From: Bacteroidota bacterium
GTDB lineage: Bacteria > Bacteroidota > Bacteroidia > Bacteroidales > Prolixibacteraceae
Direction of reading: 5' to 3'
NCBI GenBank assembly: GCA_030706665.1
Contig: JAUZOB010000148.1
Span: forward strand, 1-8,060
DNA length: 8,060 nucleotides
The notes beneath the pieces are model-generated. The model did no database searches. It was not told where the DNA came from and saw only the letters and a program-made list of their open reading frames with translations. Both the position numbers and the translations under genes were made by a program. This document shows, in pieces, positions 1-6,757 of this stretch (position 1 is the stretch's first letter; each line of letters starts with the position of its first letter).

Positions 1-194
1 AGTCAAAGTTGTTTTTAACAGTATAGGATAGATAACATTATAACTTTCAGAAGGATGGAATCATCAATAAACGCTGGCCAACAACCTTTCTCAAATAATT
101 TAAAGCAATTAACACTAAGGCTTCAGTATCCTGCGGCAAAGTTCGCGCCAAACATTGACCAGGGACTCTGAAGAATGCGAGTGAAAGAATCTAC
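1..194. other. Non-coding flank, no convincing gene
   Basis: This stretch lies downstream of the minus-strand DUF6266-like gene. All three plus-strand frames meet stops within the first 40 bases. On the minus strand one frame is open from 190 to 50 (47 codons) and ends in TGA at 47-49. A TAG at 191-193 closes it just upstream, and its only ATG is near its end, so it is not an intact gene. It could be a gene remnant or chance. I see no terminator hairpin for the neighbouring gene here. Confidence 0.4.
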
Positions 195-812
195 CTATCC
201 TTTCCAGTAAACAGAAGGAGAAAATCGTTTGTCATCGAAAGAAGACCAGAAAACATATCCTTCCTGCTGAGTCAGGTCAGGGACAGGAATGGCAATCCTG
301 GCAATACCTGCCGAACGGAAAACATCAGTCTTTATCACTTTCAGTTCCTTTTCATTGTAAAGGAAAACCACATTTAACCGGTCATCCGGACTTGACTGAC
401 TATTCTGATCAGCAGGATCCCATTGCATCACTTCGGTATTCCCGTCACGTCTTATTTCAAAGTTCAATGCCGGATTCAATTCTCCTTCGCTGACAATGAA
501 CAATTGAGGATATTTAATTCGATCCGTCCGTCCAAAGGCTCCTTTGTTGATCTTCAGAAAATGATTCTGACTATTTACACCCAAAGGGAAATCCGTATAT
601 CGCCAAACCCGATGCAACAAAGTACTTTTCACCGATTGTGCAATCCCTACCTGTGAAGCAAAGACTTTCCGATAAGCGATCTGCGCCGCACTTGCTTTTG
701 CTTTATTAGATAGAGGAACACCACGGCAAACCAACTGCCCTTTTACTTCATAAAAACAAAGCTTTCCGACTATCCCTGTCAGACCATTGATATTATTATT
801 CTTAACTCGCAT
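195..812 (-). CDS. DUF6266-like hypothetical protein (205 aa)
   Basis: The function is unknown. The protein matches the general pattern of the Bacteroidota DUF6266 family. The N-terminus (about residues 8-34) has a Gly-rich GLTGIVGK segment followed by Y-x-x-KG-x-x-x-x-R-x-x-P. A middle region is rich in Ala, Gln and aromatic residues (40-100). The C-terminus ends in a YVFWSSFDDKRFSPSVYW strand-like motif, where family members usually carry a similar YVFF...S.SVY ending. No signal peptide, membrane segment or catalytic motif is visible, so it is probably soluble. The start is the only ATG that gives the full N-terminal motif, and no strong Shine-Dalgarno precedes it, as is usual in this phylum. 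The gene stands alone, followed by non-coding sequence. Such proteins are often scattered singly through Bacteroidales genomes. The family assignment is from memory of the motif pattern, not from a search. Confidence 0.72.
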   Translation of the reverse strand: MRVKNNNINGLTGIVGKLCFYEVKGQLVCRGVPLSNKAKASAAQIAYRKVFASQVGIAQSVKSTLLHRVWRYTDFPLGVNSQNHFLKINKGAFGRTDRIKYPQLFIVSEGELNPALNFEIRRDGNTEVMQWDPADQNSQSSPDDRLNVVFLYNEKELKVIKTDVFRSAGIARIAIPVPDLTQQEGYVFWSSFDDKRFSPSVYWKG

Positions 813-1278
813 AACCTTACATTTTTAAGTTTATACAGTAAAGATACCAAAAACACACACTCATTATTCACACTAAAACTCTCACTGTCAACCTATTCCT
901 TGTCTGTCATCAAAAAAGCATCGATTTGCCATTGTAATTTTTTTTGATCAAAAAATAAATCAGGAGCTTTATGGGTAATTGTTTAGCATACGACAAAACA
1001 TGAAAGCACCTGAGAATTAATAATTCAACAATACATGACACTTATTACATCACTGTTAATCTGCATTTTAGAATTACTATCATACAATATTTAAGACATT
1101 AATGGCTATCAGGTGTGTAATTGTTTAAATTTGTTCTTGCAATAATGTGAGTAACCGTTTCATTAGTTCTCCGGAATCAATTCAGAGGAATTCATCCGTC
1201 CATTTCGGATTCGCTCTCCTTGCTAACGCAATAAACAATCTATATCAACACTATTTTTGAATCAACTTTAACAGTTGA

Positions 1279-1325
1279 CTCTGGCATGGTCCAAACGTCA
1301 TTTCGATATAGAGACCATGTCTGAG
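1279..1325. repeat. Imperfect inverted repeat (hairpin)
   Basis: Arm CTCTGGCATGGTC at 1279-1291 faces GACCATGTCTGAG at 1313-1325. Twelve of thirteen positions pair, counting one G-T pair, with one T-T mismatch and a 21-nt loop. It directly abuts the smaller inverted repeat at 1262-1278, so the two could stack coaxially in RNA. The sequence CATGGTCCAAA in the 5' arm and loop recurs nearly intact as CATGTCCAAA at about 1328-1337. Confidence 0.55.
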
Positions 1326-1370
1326 CCATGTCCAAAGGACGAACAAAATATATTGTTACTATCTTGAATG

Positions 1371-1385
1371 TATCGCAATGCGATA
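1371..1385. repeat. 15-nt palindrome TATCGCAATGCGATA
   Basis: A perfect 7-base inverted repeat around one central A. It could be a dimeric repressor operator or a tight RNA hairpin inside the structured segment. No gene starts immediately next to it on either strand, so an operator role is unsupported by position. Confidence 0.45.
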
Positions 1386-1426
1386 GTTCCTCATATGCTT
1401 TCATTTCGTCCTAAAAGATTCCGCAG

Positions 1427-1470
1427 TCAGTTTTCATGACAAGCAATTTCAGTTTTCATGATAAGCAATT
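1427..1470. repeat. 22-nt tandem duplication
   Basis: Two head-to-tail 22-nt copies (1427-1448 and 1449-1470) begin TCAGTTTTCATGA and end AAGCAATT. They differ at a single position, C at 1440 and T at 1462. Two copies without spacers are not a CRISPR array. Near identity suggests a recent slippage duplication or a duplicated protein- or RNA-binding site. Confidence 0.8.
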
Positions 1471-1513
1471 AATGAGACTTCGAAAAAATTGCACGGAGCT
1501 ACTTCTCAGTCAT

Positions 1514-1556
1514 AAAAAAAGCAGGCTGTCCCAACAAAGGAACAGCCTGCTTTTTT
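1514..1556. terminator. Bidirectional intrinsic terminator
   Basis: An A-run (1514-1520), then GCAGGCTGTCCC, a short AACAAA loop, GGAACAGCCTGC, and a T-run (1551-1556). The stem has eleven pairs around one C-A mismatch and is extended by A-T pairs on both sides, so it works in either direction. On the minus strand it ends the large glycan-enzyme gene, whose stop codon is 20 bases upstream. On the plus strand it could end a transcript from the structured intergenic segment. Confidence 0.9.
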
Positions 1557-1575
1557 ATATCTAAATCCGGTGCTT

Positions 1576-4500
1576 TTAAGCATCTACATTACCGGTTCGT
1601 TTTATAACGCCCCAACCGGCCAATTCTCCTTTTATCGCTCTCAGATATGACTTGATTAAAACGAAAAACAGGAACTGACGATACACAATACGCTGGATAA
1701 ACATATCCCAGATGGTTCGTGCCGTAAACTTCTGATGATCCATTCTGAACGCCAAAAATGCAATCAGTAAGTCTATGAGAAAGTATGCAAAATAGAATCC
1801 TGTTACTTTTAACGCATTGGGAGAGAAAAGCGAAACCAACATCATCAGGTCGACAATCGGGTTGAACAACGGAAGGAACAACTGGAATATCAACAGATGA
1901 GGTAACAGCAACCAACCAAGGTTCGGTCTTTTGCGGGTAAAGATCAGCTCACGATGTTTCCAGAAACTCTGCATAATTCCGAAAGACCAACGGAAACGTT
2001 GTTTCAAGAACATCGACAGCGTTTCGGGTGCTTCGGTAAAGGCCAAAGCATCGTTGCAGGAATGAACTTTATAACCAGCCCGCAACAAACGGAGCGTTAA
2101 GTCGCAGTCCTCTGCCAGAGTATCGGTTTTCATGCTGCCAACCTCAAGAACAGCACTCTTACGGAAAGCACCGATTGCCCCTGGAACCACCATAATAATA
2201 TTCAATACATCGAAAGCCATCCGGTCAAAATTCTGACTGGTGGTATATTCGATCGACTGCCAACGGGTCATCAGGTTCAATTTATTTCCCACCCGTACAT
2301 TTCCTGCAACTGCAGCTGTACGATCATCAATAAATCGTGAAAGCAAGAGTCTGATCGCATCCGGATGAAGTACCGTGTCGGCATCGATACAAACCAGAAA
2401 TTCACCTGAAGCGTGTTCAATTCCATAATTAAGCGCTGTTGCTTTACCACCGTTTGGTTTGGTAAGGACCTTCACATTCTCAACATTCGCGAATTGTTTG
2501 GAAACAATTTCATATGTTTTATCGGAAGAACCATCATCAATAAAAATCACCTCATAATCGCTGTAATTTGTCTTCAACAAGTTGGAGATGGTCTTGCTGG
2601 CAGTTACTTCTTCATTATAAGCCGGAACGATGATACTTACCTTGGGGTGATCTTTCAGTTCAAGCTTATTCAGTTTCTTATTTTTTCTATGTTGGATAAT
2701 TGCAAGAATAGCGATTGACACAATCTTAAAGAAAGTCAGGAATAGCGCAAGGAAGAATAGTGTATAGAGGAAATAATCAAACAAGTATCCGATCTGGAAG
2801 AAGGTATAATCTGCCTGTTTCAGATAGAAATTTGAATTCATCGTTTCGCTACTGGGCATTACTTCGTCTCTGGTTCTTCCGATCAACTGAGAAACCGGGA
2901 CGAATTTGTATCCCATACTCTGAAAGTACTCAATAATCCGGGGTAAAGCTGCAACAGTCGCCTCACGTTTTCCTCCGGCATCATGAAGAAGAATTATATT
3001 CCCGAGATGCTGATCCCTTCTCACATTAGCCATGATCGAATCGACTGTAATTCCCGGCTGCCAGTCCTCGGCATCAATAGCCGAACCGATCGTCAGATAG
3101 TTCTCACTTTTCGCTACGGCAATCGGATGGATTGTAACAGGATTGGTAGGCTGATTATCGGTATTATAAGGAGTACGGAACATGATCGTTGCGTGCCCTG
3201 TAATCCCTTCGATGATACGCCCGGTAGAGCGCAACTCGAGTCGGATCCGATTGTCACTGATCTTTTCAAGATTCGGATGCAGCAAGGTATGATTCCCGAT
3301 TTCATGCCCTTCTTCGTACATACGTTTTACAATGGGTAGATGATTCTCGGCATTCACCCCCGTGATAAAGAAGCAGGCAGGAACCTTATACTGTTTCAGG
3401 ATATCGAGTAATCTGGGAGTATAATCTTCATCCGGTCCGTCATCGAAAGTAATGGCCACTTCTTTATTATGCTTCCCGCTTCGTTTGATTACAAAACTGG
3501 TAGGAAGTGTAATGTATTTTTCTGTAGAAATGAGCTGATCTTCTCTATTCGACTGAATTTTCAATTTCCCGGCTGCGGGAGATGTGATTACGTCGAGCAC
3601 CTCTCCAGCTCCGATGTAGTCAACACTGGAAGTAGAACTAATATTTTCAAGTATACCGTAATGAAACGGATGCTTCAGTATGGCTTCATATGACAAATCC
3701 TGTTTATAGAAAGACCAGATACGTGGATCTTCAGAACCGAGCCTCCATATTGCGACTCCGGCAGTTCCAAAATCTTCGGCAGCCCGGATGGCATTGAAGG
3801 CAGTAGCAGCATCGGTAAAGTAGACTTTGTGGGAGACATCATTGTCATCCCAATACGTATAATGCAGGTTAAAGGAATCTTCGTCATACTGGATTTTCCC
3901 ATCGCTTTCAAGAGCCGTAGATATTGCCTCCTGATAAGTAACATTTGTTCCTCTGGCATGAGTGGCCCAGTCGTATCCGAAAGTAGCCACACATAGAACA
4001 ACTTTTTCGGGAGGGATTTTGTTTGAGATCTCATCCAAGGCAGCTTCTACCCACTTCTGAGCTGCAACTGGTCCGGGAGAGTCCGAATCATTATGTTGAT
4101 CGTAAGCCATCAGGAAGATGAGGTCGTTATAACGGCTTAATGCTTTAGGGTTGTAATCATTATTAAAAGGCGAAATATCCTGGCTTACAAAATATCCTCT
4201 GGAATGCAGAGCCACGAAAAGTTCTTTCTGAAAACGAATAAAGTTCTCATCCGATTTTTCCTTCAACTCTTCAAAGTCAACATTTATTCCGTCTAATTTA
4301 TAAGCTTTCAGCGTTGCAAGGATATTATTGATCAGCTTTCTTCTTTTCAACGGGGAGCTGATCACCTTGTGAACATTCTTGCCATTCCATTCTTTATTCA
4401 CGAAGTTTGAAAGCATTGGAATAACTTTCACATCCTCAATTCGCATCACATTCAAAGCAGCCGTGTCAATGCGAGTCTCAAGATTTCCTTCTCCGTCTTT

Positions 4501-4935
4501 GACAAAGAACCACTCTGGCAACACCATATTCACATTTTGAATATTATTCTCGAGCGAATACATACTTTGAACATCCCAGTTGACGTAGAATGCAGCACGT
4601 ACCGGGAAATGGAACGAACCTGTGTGAATCCTGGCAGCATTCTTCTTATAGAAATCCGGCCTTCTTTTTCGGCGAACTTCTCTCAATGTTTTTTTAAACA
4701 ATTCCTTTTCGGGACTTTTCAATGATTGTTGAACATCCTGATCTGTCAGACGTCGATACATTGAGGCTCGTTCCCGAATCTCAGGGATACGAATTACCTG
4801 CTTCTGATTCAAAGAAATAATCAGAGCGACTAAACAAAAGATCATGAAAAAAGCAAATACTCTTACAATCCACAAAAAGCTTTTCCAACGGGTAGACTTT
4901 GAAGTTTGAAAAATTTGTCTTTGCTGGTTATGCAT
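1576..4935 (-). CDS. Trifunctional GH18 glycosidase / NodB deacetylase / GT2 glycosyltransferase membrane protein (1119 aa)
   Basis: Three enzymes in one chain. Residues 20-42 are a membrane anchor. Residues 112-409 form a GH18 barrel: AFYVNW first strand, active-site DGINVDFE with catalytic Glu222, MAYD at 276-279, and the C-terminal Trp in GVAIWRLG. After a beta-rich linker comes a NodB deacetylase (about 490-685) with all five motifs: TFDDG (Asp498, Asp499), His549/His553 in HTLLH, RTPY 587-590, DAEDW 621-625, and LLHD with His651. One or more membrane segments lie at 713-748. A processive GT2 domain (765-1000) follows with DDG 800-802, DAD 851-853, ED 942-943 and QRFRW 979-983, then about three to four C-terminal helices. 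The implied topology puts GH18 and NodB outside the inner membrane and GT2 inside. By family it should make a beta-linked, probably GlcNAc-based polymer, deacetylate it and cleave it, reminiscent of PgaC plus PgaB. Substrate and polymer are inference. All catalytic residues are present except an Asp-to-Asn at 218. It is probably monocistronic. Confidence 0.93.
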   Translation of the reverse strand: MHNQQRQIFQTSKSTRWKSFLWIVRVFAFFMIFCLVALIISLNQKQVIRIPEIRERASMYRRLTDQDVQQSLKSPEKELFKKTLREVRRKRRPDFYKKNAARIHTGSFHFPVRAAFYVNWDVQSMYSLENNIQNVNMVLPEWFFVKDGEGNLETRIDTAALNVMRIEDVKVIPMLSNFVNKEWNGKNVHKVISSPLKRRKLINNILATLKAYKLDGINVDFEELKEKSDENFIRFQKELFVALHSRGYFVSQDISPFNNDYNPKALSRYNDLIFLMAYDQHNDSDSPGPVAAQKWVEAALDEISNKIPPEKVVLCVATFGYDWATHARGTNVTYQEAISTALESDGKIQYDEDSFNLHYTYWDDNDVSHKVYFTDAATAFNAIRAAEDFGTAGVAIWRLGSEDPRIWSFYKQDLSYEAILKHPFHYGILENISSTSSVDYIGAGEVLDVITSPAAGKLKIQSNREDQLISTEKYITLPTSFVIKRSGKHNKEVAITFDDGPDEDYTPRLLDILKQYKVPACFFITGVNAENHLPIVKRMYEEGHEIGNHTLLHPNLEKISDNRIRLELRSTGRIIEGITGHATIMFRTPYNTDNQPTNPVTIHPIAVAKSENYLTIGSAIDAEDWQPGITVDSIMANVRRDQHLGNIILLHDAGGKREATVAALPRIIEYFQSMGYKFVPVSQLIGRTRDEVMPSSETMNSNFYLKQADYTFFQIGYLFDYFLYTLFFLALFLTFFKIVSIAILAIIQHRKNKKLNKLELKDHPKVSIIVPAYNEEVTASKTISNLLKTNYSDYEVIFIDDGSSDKTYEIVSKQFANVENVKVLTKPNGGKATALNYGIEHASGEFLVCIDADTVLHPDAIRLLLSRFIDDRTAAVAGNVRVGNKLNLMTRWQSIEYTTSQNFDRMAFDVLNIIMVVPGAIGAFRKSAVLEVGSMKTDTLAEDCDLTLRLLRAGYKVHSCNDALAFTEAPETLSMFLKQRFRWSFGIMQSFWKHRELIFTRKRPNLGWLLLPHLLIFQLFLPLFNPIVDLMMLVSLFSPNALKVTGFYFAYFLIDLLIAFLAFRMDHQKFTARTIWDMFIQRIVYRQFLFFVLIKSYLRAIKGELAGWGVIKRTGNVDA

Positions 4936-5128
4936 AAAAAAACGTTTATTAATAACTAATCGATACTTTATTCTAAATAAAAATTGGCTAACCTTTTCAT
5001 TGATGTCTTTTTCAGATATCCATTATCTCAAAACATCAGATTAACGGTGTTTTATACAACAAATTTTTCACCGAAAAGATCTTCAGACAATATACATTTC
5101 ATAAATTCGGGGTCAAAGAAAAACAATA

Positions 5129-5150
5129 TAGATGAAATTTAGATGAAATT
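5129..5150. repeat. Perfect 11-nt tandem direct repeat
   Basis: TAGATGAAATT occurs twice head to tail (5129-5139 and 5140-5150) in the divergent promoter region. It may be a paired protein-binding site or simple slippage; nothing in the sequence decides between them. Confidence 0.7.
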
Positions 5151-5185
5151 CCGATTAAACTATTTCATGTTAAATTAATCGCATA

Positions 5186-5247
5186 TAGTTGGTAAATCCT
5201 GAAATTGTTAAATTTTCTATGTATACACTAAATTCATTTACCAATTA
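5186..5247. repeat. 12-bp inverted repeat, 38-nt spacer
   Basis: TAGTTGGTAAAT at 5186-5197 faces ATTTACCAATTA at 5236-5247; the nine inner bases are a perfect match and the outer three include one G-T pair. It lies about 250 bp upstream of the glycan-enzyme start and 335 bp upstream of the ytxH-like start. It could be a DNA looping or operator pair, or a hairpin in a long leader. In such AT-rich sequence chance is possible. Confidence 0.4.
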
Positions 5248-5581
5248 ACATTTCAACATTTCTTTCGCACACTCCCACGGGTAACGACAAAACAAAGATT
5301 CAGCTGTTACTCAATTCCAAGATGCATTTTATAAATCAGTCAGGTTTTCTTTTTTCCGGTAAGAACAACTTAAAATTATCATGGACAAAATTTAAAAATA
5401 TGGTATCTCTCAAGGGAAAAAATTCGTATTAATCAGAAATTTAGAACCGTTACAATACCTGAGGCGTCCTTTAAATTCCTGAATATTATTACCATTGAGC
5501 GATATCAGGGATTAATTTAAGGACAAAACCTTGTTTGTAATTAACAATTCATAATTAATTAATTAATTAAAATTCAAAACG

Positions 5582-5845
5582 ATGAAGTCATCTGCAAAAG
5601 TATTATTGGGAGTAGTGGCAGGCTTAGCCGCCGGTGCAGTCCTGGGTATTCTGTTTGCCCCGGATAAAGGATGCGAAACCCGCTGTAAGATTGCAAAGAA
5701 AGGAGAAGATCTTTCAGACGCAGTAAAAGAAAAATTCAGCGAATTAATTGACGGTATCACTGAGAAGTTTGAAAAATGCAAAGAGACCGTCAAAGAATTC
5801 ACTGAAAAAGAAAAAACGGTAGAAAATGAACCTGGAGAAATGTGA
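5582..5845 (+). CDS. YtxH-domain small membrane protein (87 aa)
   Basis: A YtxH-family protein, by general pattern a small envelope-associated protein often linked to stress responses; its biochemical role is unknown. Residues 6-26 form a Gly/Ala-rich hydrophobic segment (GVVAGLAAGAVLGILFAP) followed by the family's typical APxxGxETR motif (26-34). From about 38 to 80 a charged Lys/Glu-rich helix follows that could form a coiled coil. Cys31, Cys35 and Cys66 are notable, because the first two sit where many relatives have Lys or other polar residues. The ATG is the only sensible start; its leader is an AT-rich TAAT repeat without Shine-Dalgarno. It is first in a same-strand cluster with the holin-like and 145-aa genes (53-nt and 6-nt gaps), suggesting one transcript. 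Length is normal for the family. Confidence 0.85.
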   Translation: MKSSAKVLLGVVAGLAAGAVLGILFAPDKGCETRCKIAKKGEDLSDAVKEKFSELIDGITEKFEKCKETVKEFTEKEKTVENEPGEM

Positions 5846-5898
5846 AAGATGGAATTCCTCAATGAGTTTATTTTTTGAAACAATGCCCGGTGATTAAA

Positions 5899-6249
5899 AT
5901 GCATAAAATGGAAGAAAAGACAAATTTGGTAGAGTCTCTCATCAACAGAGCAGAAGAGTATGGTAAAACCAGTATCGAATTATTAAAACTCAAAGCCATT
6001 GATAAATCGTCGGATGTGGTATCATCTTTCATACCAACACTTGCGGTTATATTGTTTATAAGCCTGTTTACACTAATACTGAATATCGGTTTAGCATTAT
6101 GGATAGGCGAATTACTTGGTAAATTGTATTACGGTTTCTTTGTTATAGCTGCATTTTACGGAATCACCGGGATTGTTTTTCACTTCGTAATTCACAAATG
6201 GTTGAAAAGACGTATCAGCAATGCATATATCAGGCGATTATTAAAATAA
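5899..6249 (+). CDS. Holin-superfamily-III-like (DUF1469-type) two-TM membrane protein (116 aa)
   Basis: A small inner-membrane protein of the type annotated as phage holin family (PF07332-like); in Bacteroidota chromosomes such genes are usually not part of a prophage. An N-terminal amphipathic, charged helix (residues 4-37, with EYGKTSIELLKLKAIDK) leads into two membrane helices at about 43-69 and 77-97. A basic tail follows (HKWLKRRISNAYIRRLLK), probably cytoplasmic. The start is uncertain. The frame is open from a TTG at 5875, but that adds an atypical stretch. ATG at 5899 or 5908 fits the family better, and I chose 5899. It lies between the YtxH gene and the 145-aa gene, 6 nt before the latter. 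The shared setting suggests a membrane- or stress-related role rather than lysis, and no other phage genes are present. Confidence 0.78.
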   Translation: MHKMEEKTNLVESLINRAEEYGKTSIELLKLKAIDKSSDVVSSFIPTLAVILFISLFTLILNIGLALWIGELLGKLYYGFFVIAAFYGITGIVFHFVIHKWLKRRISNAYIRRLLK

Positions 6250-6255
6250 CATACG

Positions 6256-6693
6256 ATGTACAGAACAGATCCGACCTCCGAATTAAAAGAAGCGATTGTT
6301 CGCCTCGAAAATAAGCAGGCCATCGAGAAACAGCTTCTGAGGAAACAATTCATTGCTGCTTACGAGAGTTTGAAATTGGTCAATATCATTAAAAATACCT
6401 TTAGAGAATTATCCGGATCCGAAGATGTTAAAGATAACTTCTTCAGAACTTTTATTGCCATCTTTGCTGAGTCAATTATTCGAAAGATTCATTTGGGTGC
6501 TTCTGCCAATCCGTTAAAAAAATTTATCGGTGTAGTTCTTCAGTCCGGAATTACAAACTTTATTACCAATAACTCCGAGCATATTAAATCGTTTGGCATC
6601 TTTCTTCTACGGATTCTTCTAAAAAAAGCGAGCGGATCGAGACACAAAAAGCAAGAAGCAGAAGCAGCAACAGAATCTGCACAGAACATATAA
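6256..6693 (+). CDS. Hypothetical protein of ytxH/holin cluster (145 aa)
   Basis: I do not recognise a named domain. The N-terminus (residues 8-45) is a long charged helix, probably coiled coil (ELKEAIVRLENKQAIEKQLL), followed by ESLKLVNIIKNTFREL. Residues 60-100 are a mixed helix region, and 112-123 form a short hydrophobic stretch (GIFLLRILLKK) too short to be a sure membrane span. The tail (124-145) is Lys/Glu/Ala-rich and likely disordered. The ATG lies 6 nt after the holin-like stop, so translational coupling is likely and the three genes probably form one operon ending at the hairpin just downstream. Its position next to YtxH and holin-like proteins suggests it is a cytoplasmic or peripheral partner at the membrane. 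This is inference from context. Confidence 0.72.
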   Translation: MYRTDPTSELKEAIVRLENKQAIEKQLLRKQFIAAYESLKLVNIIKNTFRELSGSEDVKDNFFRTFIAIFAESIIRKIHLGASANPLKKFIGVVLQSGITNFITNNSEHIKSFGIFLLRILLKKASGSRHKKQEAEAATESAQNI

Positions 6694-6699
6694 AATAAA

Positions 6700-6731
6700 A
6701 AATCCCACTGCTATAAAAGTCAATGGGATTT
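6700..6731. terminator. Shared terminator between convergent transcripts
   Basis: AAATCCCACTG (6700-6710) pairs with CAATGGGATTT (6721-6731) around a 10-nt loop, with one C-A mismatch. An A-rich run precedes the stem, giving a good U-tract on the minus strand for trxB. On the plus strand TTTCTTAATT follows, giving a weaker end for the ytxH cluster. It sits 7 bases after the 145-aa gene and 27 bases from the trxB stop. Confidence 0.82.
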
Positions 6732-6757
6732 CTTAATTAAAAGGGGATGAACTTATA

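Larger units (their letters stand above)
813..1513. other. Gene-free intergenic region, structured in its second half
   Basis: About 700 bp without a credible coding frame; the longest plus-strand ATG frames close within about ten codons. The first half (813-1250) is plain AT-rich sequence with no clear signal. The second half is denser: a TAnnTTTG-type element at 1252-1259, a small hairpin at 1262-1278, an imperfect hairpin abutting it at 1279-1325, a palindrome at 1371-1385, and a 22-nt tandem duplication at 1427-1470. The strong terminator at 1514-1556 follows directly. It may carry an RNA gene on the plus strand, or regulatory DNA for the DUF6266-like gene. Confidence 0.5.
1252..1556 (+). 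ncRNA. Candidate structured RNA (speculative)
   Basis: This is a proposed transcript, not a recognised RNA family. TATTTTTG at 1252-1259 fits the Bacteroides -7 consensus TAnnTTTG exactly, although no TTTG lies at the usual distance upstream. Immediately downstream are TCAACT/AGTTGA (1262-1267 with 1273-1278), then a 12-pair imperfect stem (1279-1291 with 1313-1325, one T-T mismatch and one G-T pair), then a palindrome at 1371-1385. The segment ends in a strong stem and T-run at 1514-1556. The expected start site (about 1264) falls inside the first small hairpin, which weakens that part of the model. No ORF is present. Confidence 0.25.
4936..5581. other. Divergent intergenic region with repeats
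   Basis: About 650 AT-rich bases between the minus-strand glycan-enzyme gene and the plus-strand ytxH-like gene, so it should hold both promoters. I find no exact TAnnTTTG element for either direction. The nearest for the plus strand is TACCATTG at 5490-5497, without a matching -33. Visible structure comprises an 11-nt direct repeat (5129-5150), an inverted repeat CGATTAA/TTAATCG (5152-5158 and 5175-5181), a longer inverted repeat (5186-5247), and a TAAT microsatellite just before the ytxH-like start (5552-5570). There is no credible ORF and no Shine-Dalgarno. Confidence 0.5.

Noticed and set aside
848..855. -7 element for the DUF6266-like gene (minus strand TGTTTTTG)
   Set aside because: One mismatch to TAnnTTTG and no TTTG at the -33 distance; too weak in AT-rich DNA.
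1427..1470. CRISPR-like repeat
   Set aside because: Only two copies, directly abutting with no spacers, and no cas genes.
1589..1915. 108-residue minus-strand open frame
   Set aside because: Lies in another frame inside the GT2 C-terminal membrane region of the large gene; no sign of a frameshift that would make it real.
1576..4935. Naming the large gene pgaB or pgaC
   Set aside because: The domain order differs and it combines both roles plus a GH18 domain; a symbol would imply an unproven product.
5490..5497. -7 element for the ytxH cluster (TACCATTG)
   Set aside because: Mismatch at a core T and no -33 partner; noted only in the intergenic entry.
5563..5904. 113-residue minus-strand open frame
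   Set aside because: Antisense to the YtxH-domain gene, whose family motif is clear; a Ser/Phe-rich shadow.
5899..6249. Prophage remnant, judged from the holin-like protein
   Set aside because: No endolysin, tail, capsid or integrase nearby; neighbours are chromosomal, and holin-family proteins occur outside phages in this phylum.
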